9,824 nt of DNA from Spartobacteria bacterium (GTDB lineage Bacteria > Verrucomicrobiota > Verrucomicrobiia > Chthoniobacterales > Chthoniobacteraceae), in contig JANXWU010000377.1 in assembly GCA_025350985.1 (NCBI GenBank), forward strand, positions 1-9,824. The letters run 5' to 3'. Positions within the stretch are counted from its first letter, which is position 1, and every line of letters starts with the position of its first letter. A program made the position numbers and the translations under genes. Shown in pieces: positions 6,001 to 9,824 of the stretch. The notes under the pieces are model-generated. The model had not been told where the DNA came from. It ran no database searches and saw nothing but the letters and a program-made list of their open reading frames with translations.

Positions 6001-8752
6001 CCACCAGCCGATGGAAAACTTTCATCAAAATCGCCACGTCGTCGAAGTGCAATCCAGTCGTCGGTTCGTCGAAAATGAGCAGTGAGCGCGGCGCGCCCGC
6101 GTCCTCGCGACGCGATGCGGCGAGATGGCCGACAAGTTTGAGCCGCTGCGATTCACCGCCGGACAAGACGTTGAGCGGCTGGCCAAGGCGCAAGTATCCG
6201 AGGCCGACTTCTTCGAGCACAAGTAGTGGCTCGACGATTTTTGAACTCCGAACATCGAACTTCGAACTCCCAACGCCAGATGGGTCGCCGCTCGCGCCTA
6301 CTCCATTTTTTGGTTCGGCATTCGATGTTCGATGTTCGGAGTTTCCAAAAAATCTGATCGCCTCCGTCACCGTCATCTCGAGCACGTCGTGGATGGACTG
6401 GCCGCGCAGATGGATTTTCAGAATGTGCGGCTGATATTTTTTCCCTTCGCACTCAGGGCAACGGACAAAGACATCGCTCAAGAATTGCATCTCGATTTTC
6501 TCGAACCCATTGCCGCCACACCGCTCGCAGCGCCCCACGCCAGAGTTGAACGAAAACGAACTCGTGGAAAGTCCCTGCGCGCGCGCGCCGGGAGTCTGTG
6601 CAAACTGTTCGCGGATGAAATCGAACACGCCGAGATAAACCGCCGGCGTTGAACGCGGCGTCCGCGCCAGCGGAGATTGATCGACCATCACGACGCGACC
6701 GACCCGTTCTGCACCGATGATTTTCTTGCAACGGCCCGGCTCCTCCCCGCCAGCCTCGCCTTTCAACCTGCGCAGGTTTTCAAAGAGCACGTCGTGGAGC
6801 AGCGTGCTTTTGCCCGAACCGGAAACTCCGGTGACGCAGACCAAGACGCCGAGCGGAAAATCCACGTCGATGTTTTTAAGATTGTGTTCCGTTGCTCCAA
6901 ACACTTTCAGCCAGGCCTTCGGAGTGCGTCGCGCGTTGGGAATGGGAATCGACTTCCGACCGCGGAGGTAGTCGGCCGTGAGCGTCTGCTTGCGCGTGAG
7001 CTGCGCGACCGTTCCGTTGAAAACAATTTCGCCGCCGGCCTCGCCGCGACCGGGGCCGAGTTCGATCAAATTGTCCGCCGCGCGCAGCACGGCTTCCTCG
7101 TGCTCGACGACAAGCAGCGTGTTGCCTTTGTCGCGAAGACTTTTCATCACGCAAATCAAGCGGCCCACGTCGCGCGGATGCAGGCCAACGGTGGGCTCGT
7201 CCATCACGAAGAGCGTGTTCACGAGCGACGCGCCAAGACACGTCGTCAGATTCACGCGTTCGATTTCGCCGCCGCTGAGCGTGCGCGTGGGACGGTCAAG
7301 GGTGAGGTAATCAAGTCCAACCTCGGCGAGGTAACGCAGACGCGAAATGATTTCATCGCGCAGGGTCTTGAGCGTCGAATCATGAGCATCTTCGAATCCT
7401 TGATTTTGACTTTCCAGCAAGACGAGCAGATCGCCCAAAGGCATCGCCGCGAGTTGTGGCAGCGTTTTTTCGGCCACGCGAAAGTTCAACGTCGCCGGCT
7501 GAAAACGTCCGCCCCCGCAATCGTCGCAGATGGTGTAGCTGCGGTACCGACTGAGCAAAACGCGGACGTGCATTTTGTAGGCTTTGCTTTCGAGCCAGTC
7601 GAAAAACCCGCGCACGCCATACCACCGTCCGTTTTCCCAAAGCTCCTGCGTGTCCACTTTTGCGTCCTCGCCGAAAATCACGAAGGCCTGATCCGCCTCG
7701 CAAAGCTCATCAAATGGGCGTTTCACGTCGATGTCGTGACGGGCGCACGCACGCAGCAGATCGCGCTGGCTGTCCTTTCCGCTTTCGCTTTGAAACGGTT
7801 TCACGCAGCCGCGGGCGATGCTCACGCCGCGGTCGGGAATCGCGCGATCGAGGTCGATGCCGATGACGCGGCCGAAGCCACGACACTTCGGACACGCGCC
7901 GACTGGATTGTTAAAACTAAACAGGGATGGCGAAGGCGGCGTAATGTCGAGGTCGCACCACGCGCAATGCCAGCCGGTGGAGAAGGGATGAAGGCTGAAG
8001 GTCGGGGCCTGAAGATCAATCAGCGTGACTTTGCCTTTGCCGAAGCGAAGCGCGGTTTCAACCGCCTCGACGAAACGTGAGTGGATTTCATCGCTGATCG
8101 TCACGCGGTCCTGCACGACGTGAACCAGTGCGGGCAGCCGTTTCGCCGTTGCCGCTTCGTCGGTTCGGACGATTTCTCGGTCGAGCCAGACTCGGAGATA
8201 ACCCTGCTTTTTCAAGAAATCGAAAAAGTCGGACGGTGCGGTTTTCGGTGGAACCGGGACGCCGAAAGTGACGAGAACCGATCGCCCTGCCAGGCTCTTG
8301 CCTGCTAGGTTCACGATGGATCGCGCGGTCTCGGGACGGATCTCGCGCGCACAGGACGGGCAATAACCGCGGGCGAGGCGAGGCAGGAGAATTTTCAGAT
8401 AGTCGTTGATCTCAGTGATCGTTCCGACCGTCGAGCGCGTGGTCCTCACCGCGTTCCGTTGTTCGATGGCGATAGCGGGTGGGATGCCGCGAATTTCGTC
8501 CACGCGCGGTTTGTCCATGCGTTCGAGAAACTGCCTCGTGTACGGGCTGAAGGTCTCGACGTAACGCCGCTGTCCCTCGGCGTAAATTGTATCAAACGCG
8601 AGGCTCGATTTGCCGCTCCCGCTCGGGCCGGAGATGACGTTCAGCCTGCCGAGCGGCAAGTCGAGGTCGATGCCCTTGAGGTTGTTTTGGCGCGCGCCGC
8701 GAATCGTGATGAATCCTATTTCGGGCAGCACGCAAATGGTCGGGTTTTTCAT
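3023..8752 (-). CDS. uvrA: excinuclease ABC subunit A, tandem-fused double-length form
   Basis: UvrA is the cytoplasmic damage-recognition ATPase that loads UvrB in nucleotide excision repair. This 1,909-residue chain is twice the usual ~940 and contains two whole UvrA units, so four ABC ATPase sites. Half 1: Walker A 42-50, zinc Cys 263/266/287/290, signature LSGGEIERV 492-500, DEP 518-520; then Walker A 642-650, zinc Cys 742/745/765/768, LSGGESQR 863-870, DEP 895-897. Half 2: Walker A 1058-1066, Cys 1273/1276/1297/1300, LSGGESQR 1423-1430, DEP 1449-1451; then Walker A 1576-1584, Cys 1685/1688/1708/1711, LSGGEAQR 1775-1782, EEP 1815-1817. Half 1 lacks the RKG motif of the UvrB-binding domain; half 2 has it (1185-1189) but lacks most of the insertion domain. 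An extra 34 residues (804-837) and a Pro/Ser-rich linker (977-1032) are repeat-derived. The frame is unbroken. I chose ATG 8750-8752; GTG at 8780-8782 would add 10 residues but lies about 7 bases from the predicted transcription start. Confidence 0.96.
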   Translation of the reverse strand: MKNPTICVLPEIGFITIRGARQNNLKGIDLDLPLGRLNVISGPSGSGKSSLAFDTIYAEGQRRYVETFSPYTRQFLERMDKPRVDEIRGIPPAIAIEQRNAVRTTRSTVGTITEINDYLKILLPRLARGYCPSCAREIRPETARSIVNLAGKSLAGRSVLVTFGVPVPPKTAPSDFFDFLKKQGYLRVWLDREIVRTDEAATAKRLPALVHVVQDRVTISDEIHSRFVEAVETALRFGKGKVTLIDLQAPTFSLHPFSTGWHCAWCDLDITPPSPSLFSFNNPVGACPKCRGFGRVIGIDLDRAIPDRGVSIARGCVKPFQSESGKDSQRDLLRACARHDIDVKRPFDELCEADQAFVIFGEDAKVDTQELWENGRWYGVRGFFDWLESKAYKMHVRVLLSRYRSYTICDDCGGGRFQPATLNFRVAEKTLPQLAAMPLGDLLVLLESQNQGFEDAHDSTLKTLRDEIISRLRYLAEVGLDYLTLDRPTRTLSGGEIERVNLTTCLGASLVNTLFVMDEPTVGLHPRDVGRLICVMKSLRDKGNTLLVVEHEEAVLRAADNLIELGPGRGEAGGEIVFNGTVAQLTRKQTLTADYLRGRKSIPIPNARRTPKAWLKVFGATEHNLKNIDVDFPLGVLVCVTGVSGSGKSTLLHDVLFENLRRLKGEAGGEEPGRCKKIIGAERVGRVVMVDQSPLARTPRSTPAVYLGVFDFIREQFAQTPGARAQGLSTSSFSFNSGVGRCERCGGNGFEKIEMQFLSDVFVRCPECEGKKYQPHILKIHLRGQSIHDVLEMTVTEAIRFFGNSEHRTSNAEPKNGVGASGDPSGVGSSKFDVRSSKIVEPLLVLEEVGLGYLRLGQPLNVLSGGESQRLKLVGHLAASRREDAGAPRSLLIFDEPTTGLHFDDVAILMKVFHRLVDEGNSVLVIEHNLEVMKSADWLIDLGPEAGHAGGNLVATGTPEEVAQVAESHTGKFLREILDRTASDKANRWSDENAEDQSALRLAEAPPAYRVHPVTPSPLPLVASSSPHPVISILGAREHNLKNISLEIPRDKMVVITGLSGSGKSTLAFDLLFAEGQRRFLDSMSPYARQFVEQLEKPDVDSISGLPPTVAIEQRVTQGGGKSTVATVTEVYHFLRLLFAKLGTQFCPKCQLPVQNQTVAAIVKQSEAIARKGRVRVLAPLVKARKGFHTDVAKWALKEGFATLLVDGKFFDAEGFQKLERFQEHSIDVLVGESGSGANLRAIVGRALEVGRGTAKLLDAKKRLTILSTEMSCPGCGQSFEELDPRMFSFNSPHGWCEHCHGFGEIWDPQPGANGGGDSVLESELHEEKMHEWLEPHEAAPCPVCAASRLNPIARNVRVQDSTIEQFVALSSAAALRKIDRFKFTGETAVVAQDIVEEIRQRLLFMGTVGLDYLRLNRSAKTLSGGESQRIRLSAQLGSNLRGVLYVLDEPTIGLHPRDNRRLLDTLDALKRKGNSLVIVEHDEDTMRRADFIIDLGPAAGMHGGEVVASGTLDEIKKNPRSETARCLSKPLCHPTHGQRRPLKKVSWLELLGARTNNLKNVDVKFPIGCFTAITGISGSGKSTLMETLRETVRAALLKKAGKKVHVSSASCRGVKTTASIRGVELLENVIEVDQSPIGKTSRSTPATYVGVFDEIRKQFAQLPLARMRGYTASRFSFNIEGGRCETCAGQGTIKVEMQFLPPTYIPCEECHGKRYNAQTLEVAHDGKSIGDVLDLTIEEAAVFFGFNPKIQRPLGLLADTGLGYLKLGQASPTLSGGEAQRLKLVSELTRGVAHADTERLRRQRAVKSTLYLLEEPTIGLHMADVERLLDVLHRLVNAGSTVIVIEHNLDLICDADFVVDVGPEAGENGGRIVASGTPEQVAKSKTSRTAPFLREVLRGAEKRVEQRA
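5661..5720. repeat. degenerate 8-bp tandem repeat in the uvrA inter-half linker
   Basis: Plus-strand units in register are atgacggg, atgagggg, atgaggag, gcgacaag, ggggagag, gtgacggg, gtgacggg, gtga, giving about 7.5 copies with a consensus near RTGAcGGG. The last two full units are identical. Eight is not a multiple of three, yet the array stays in frame without stops and codes for a Pro/Ser/His/Val-rich stretch around residues 1011-1030. It lies exactly between the two UvrA units, just before the [13 protein letters not shown] that opens half 2. Confidence 0.75.
6243..6344. repeat. palindromic heptamer-built element inserted in frame in uvrA
   Basis: The left arm 6243-6270 is four heptamers: gaactcc, gaacatc, gaacttc, gaactcc. 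The right arm 6310-6344 is five heptamers in the opposite sense: ttggttc, ggcattc, gatgttc, gatgttc, ggagttt. Positions 6243-6266 and 6321-6344 pair at 22 of 24 bases, around a loop of about 54 bases. A T-run outside the left arm (6238-6242) and an A-run outside the right (6347-6352) extend the symmetry. The 102 bases encode residues 804-837 of UvrA ([12 protein letters not shown] to KFDVRSS), placed between EAIRFFG and KIVEPL. The matching loop of half 2 reads [12 protein letters not shown], so the element is extra. It resembles a small dispersed palindromic repeat; copies elsewhere cannot be seen here. Confidence 0.8.
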
Positions 8753-8795
8753 TCGCGCGGAAACGAGAACTTCCTTCAGCACGCGGAAGTTTCAA

Positions 8796-8822
8796 TTTAT
8801 AGCCCAGTTCGTCGCCCCACAA
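8796..8822 (-). promoter_or_regulatory. possible uvrA promoter
   Basis: On the minus strand a TATAAA -10 box (8796-8801) lies 15 bases downstream of TTGTGG (8817-8822), a poor -35 with short spacing. Transcription would begin near 8789. This leaves a leader of about 36 bases to the ATG at 8752, containing AAGGAAG some 17 bases before that ATG. It would leave only about 7 bases before the alternative GTG at 8782, which is one reason to prefer the ATG. The -10 match is good; the rest is weak. Confidence 0.35.
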
Positions 8823-8852
8823 ACCCCTTGGCCTCAGCCATTTTCACCCTAG

Positions 8853-8882
8853 AAAAAATGCGACCAAAAGCTACGCAGCTTT
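8853..8882 (-). terminator. possible weak terminator of the HU-family gene
   Basis: AAAGCT (8867-8872) and AGCTTT (8877-8882) form a 6-bp stem with a 4-base loop. The 5' arm on the minus strand lies in the last codons of the HU gene, and the loop spans its TAG stop. Downstream on that strand come TTTT within the stem end and then a T6 run (8853-8858). The stem is short and AT-rich, so termination may be partial and some transcripts may read into uvrA. Confidence 0.3.
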
Positions 8883-9191
8883 GGCGCGCTTCATCACGTT
8901 GGAAAGCTTCATCACCTTCTGACGCATGACTTTTCCGCTTTTGAATTTCACCACGGCGCGCGGAGGAATTACGAACTCGCTGCCTTTCACGTTCGGATTT
9001 CTCCCGACACGCGCCTTCGTAAGTCTCACCTCGAAAATGCCGAAGTTACGAAGTTCTACGTTGTCCCCGGCGGCCAACCTCTCGACAATTCCGTCAAGCG
9101 TTTTTTGAATCACGTCCAGCACATGATACTGCACTAGACCCGTCTCGTTGCTAATCTTCACCACTAATTCCCGCTTCGTTAAGGTCGCCAT
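8871..9191 (-). CDS. HU/IHF-family DNA-binding protein
   Basis: This 106-residue nucleoid-type protein bends DNA as a dimer. The N-terminal helices (MATLTKRELVVKISNETGL, then VLDVIQKTLDGIVERLAAGD) are followed by the conserved RNFGIFEVR (48-56), then the beta-arm with GRNP (63-66), whose Pro66 is the residue that intercalates into the minor groove. PPRAVVKFKSGK (76-87) closes the core. RNFG and GRNP are shared by HU and IHF. A basic C-terminal tail (88-106, KVMRQKVMKLSNVMKRAKAA-like) makes it longer than HU (~90), near IHF-alpha length, so I leave HU versus IHF open. The ATG at 9189-9191 gives the standard N-terminus; no Shine-Dalgarno sequence precedes it. It lies 52 bp after rnhC with its own likely promoter. 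HU proteins can stimulate repair, but adjacency to uvrA alone does not prove a link. Confidence 0.95.
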   Translation of the reverse strand: MATLTKRELVVKISNETGLVQYHVLDVIQKTLDGIVERLAAGDNVELRNFGIFEVRLTKARVGRNPNVKGSEFVIPPRAVVKFKSGKVMRQKVMKLSNVMKRAKAA

Positions 9192-9199
9192 ACGTTGAA

Positions 9200-9225
9200 G
9201 TTATACGAGGCGACTACTTGTTCAA
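9200..9225 (-). promoter_or_regulatory. possible promoter of the HU-family gene
   Basis: On the minus strand TTGAAC (9220-9225) and TATAAC (9200-9205) match -35 and -10 boxes well, but the spacer is only 14 bases. Just 8 bases separate the -10 from the ATG, so transcripts starting here would be leaderless or nearly so. The -35 lies in the loop of the inverted repeat at 9205-9244. Confidence 0.35.
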
Positions 9226-9244
9226 GCGAACCACCTCGCCTCGT
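9205..9244. repeat. 9-bp perfect inverted repeat in the rnhC-HU gap
   Basis: ACGAGGCGA (reading the minus strand from 9244) and TCGCCTCGT (ending at 9205) pair perfectly over 9 bases around a 22-base loop. The loop itself holds CTTG-TT-CAAG. The repeat starts at the last base of the rnhC stop codon and ends against the proposed HU -10 box. With no U-tract it is a poor intrinsic terminator. It could be an operator for the HU promoter or a transcript-end hairpin for rnhC. Confidence 0.5.
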
Positions 9245-9824
9245 CATAGTGTGTCGCTGTCTGAGATTTCGCGGGCGCTCGGGAATTCGGATGCCAAAAC
9301 TTCCTGCGCGGTTTTGAAATGCATTTTTGCGATCTTGGGCAGAATCGTTTCGGAACGCATCGCCACCATTTTTGCCGCCACTTTTTTCACCTCGACTGAG
9401 GCACCGCGTGGCAAAGTTACGCCGTACGATTTGCCCGCCTGCTCCAGCCAGTCGATGAACCGTTCGCGCGCGAGAATAGACGCGGCGGCGACCGCAAGGT
9501 CCGACTCCGCTTTGGTGCGCTGGTCCAGTTGAATGCCTCGCCCTCGTTCGAGCAGCGCATCCTGAATCAGTCGCGGATTCGCGAACTGATCGCTGAGCGC
9601 GCGGGGGCAGTCGGGGCGCGCTTCGAGCAGATTTTCAATCACCCGCGCATGTCCCCACGCCAGCAGCCGGTTCAGGTTCCCAAACTTCGCGTAAAGCTGA
9701 TTGTATTTTTCCGGACCGATGGCGACGACGCTGTGGATCGCGCCCGTCGTTTGTTTGATCATCGCGGCGAGGTCACGGATTTTTTTGTCGGAACCAATGC
9801 GCTTGCTGTCCTGGATTCCAGTCT
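9244..9824 (-). CDS. rnhC: ribonuclease HIII, 5' end beyond the window
   Basis: RNase HIII cuts the RNA strand of RNA-DNA hybrids in the cytoplasm (R-loops, primer and ribonucleotide removal). The frame is open to the right edge, giving 192 visible residues. It starts in the conserved TGIQDSKRIGSDKKI, upstream of the Met at 9762 that would otherwise look like a start; that Met is internal. Family landmarks in the visible part: DSK (5-7), IGPEKYNQLYAKFGNLNRLLAWGHARVIENLL (35-66), LSDQF (77-81), KAESDLAVAAASILARERF (104-122) and the C-terminal KIAKMHFKT (163-171). The KYN...NLN...AW and AKMHFK features separate HIII from HII. The N-terminal TBP-like domain and the first catalytic Asp-Glu pair lie outside. 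The stop TGA is at 9244-9246. Confidence 0.93.
   Translation of the reverse strand, partial: TGIQDSKRIGSDKKIRDLAAMIKQTTGAIHSVVAIGPEKYNQLYAKFGNLNRLLAWGHARVIENLLEARPDCPRALSDQFANPRLIQDALLERGRGIQLDQRTKAESDLAVAAASILARERFIDWLEQAGKSYGVTLPRGASVEVKKVAAKMVAMRSETILPKIAKMHFKTAQEVLASEFPSAREISDSDTL

Noticed and set aside
6243..6344. Heptamer arms as a CRISPR-like array
   Set aside because: The units are 7 bases, contiguous and arranged as a palindrome with no spacers, inside a coding frame.
6677..8080. 467-codon open frame on the plus strand
   Set aside because: It lies wholly antisense to uvrA, whose motifs are intact on the minus strand. Its translation is His/Arg/Ala-rich with no domain pattern, as expected for the opposite strand of a GC-rich gene.
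3023..8752. Two separate uvrA genes merged by a lost stop codon or frame error
   Set aside because: The frame is continuous, there is a dedicated linker without a start signal for half 2, and double-length UvrA is known in PVC bacteria; an assembly artefact is unlikely because the halves are strongly diverged.
9244..9762. Complete small protein starting at the Met at 9762
   Set aside because: The frame continues upstream into the conserved GIQDSK motif of RNase HIII, so this Met is internal.

Overview
The window is a compact, GC-rich bacterial chromosome segment in which every supported gene lies on the minus strand. In transcription order, from the right edge to the left, they are: ribonuclease HIII (rnhC, cut by the right edge), an HU/IHF-family DNA-bending protein, a double-length UvrA, prolipoprotein diacylglyceryl transferase (lgt), a metallo-beta-lactamase-fold protein with most metal ligands missing, an exported protein of unknown function, and a UbiA-family prenyltransferase. 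I found no RNA genes, CRISPR array, insertion sequence or phage gene. No gene-free stretch exceeds about 120 bases.

The organism is probably a member of the Planctomycetota-Verrucomicrobiota-Chlamydiota (PVC) group, most likely Verrucomicrobiota. The main reason is that UvrA is one ~1,900-residue chain made of two complete UvrA units; from memory, chlamydial UvrA is also a double-length chain. RNase HIII and heptameric GAAC-type repeats fit this, but the assignment is an inference. None of the six visible start codons has a convincing Shine-Dalgarno sequence.

Regions: 9244-9824 and 8871-9191 carry nucleic-acid housekeeping genes (RNA-DNA hybrid removal, DNA bending). They are separated by a 9-bp inverted repeat that surrounds the likely HU promoter. 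3023-8752 is the fused uvrA for nucleotide excision repair. 2104-2997 is lgt, 25 bp downstream of uvrA and probably co-transcribed with it. After a 62-bp gap with a hairpin, 61-2041 is a tight three-gene operon in which each stop overlaps the next start by 4 bases (ATGA, then GTGA). It ends with the quinone-type prenyltransferase.

The most interesting material is inside uvrA. The two halves look reciprocally degenerate: half 1 keeps the large insertion domain but has lost the RKG motif of the UvrB-binding domain, while half 2 keeps that motif and has almost lost the insertion domain. The last ATPase site has Glu in place of the Walker B Asp. Two repeat-derived sequences also sit in frame within the gene. 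One is a ~102-bp palindromic element built from GAAC heptamers, and its arms coincide with a 34-residue stretch that replaces about three residues in the equivalent loop of half 2. The other is a degenerate 8-bp tandem array in the linker between the halves.
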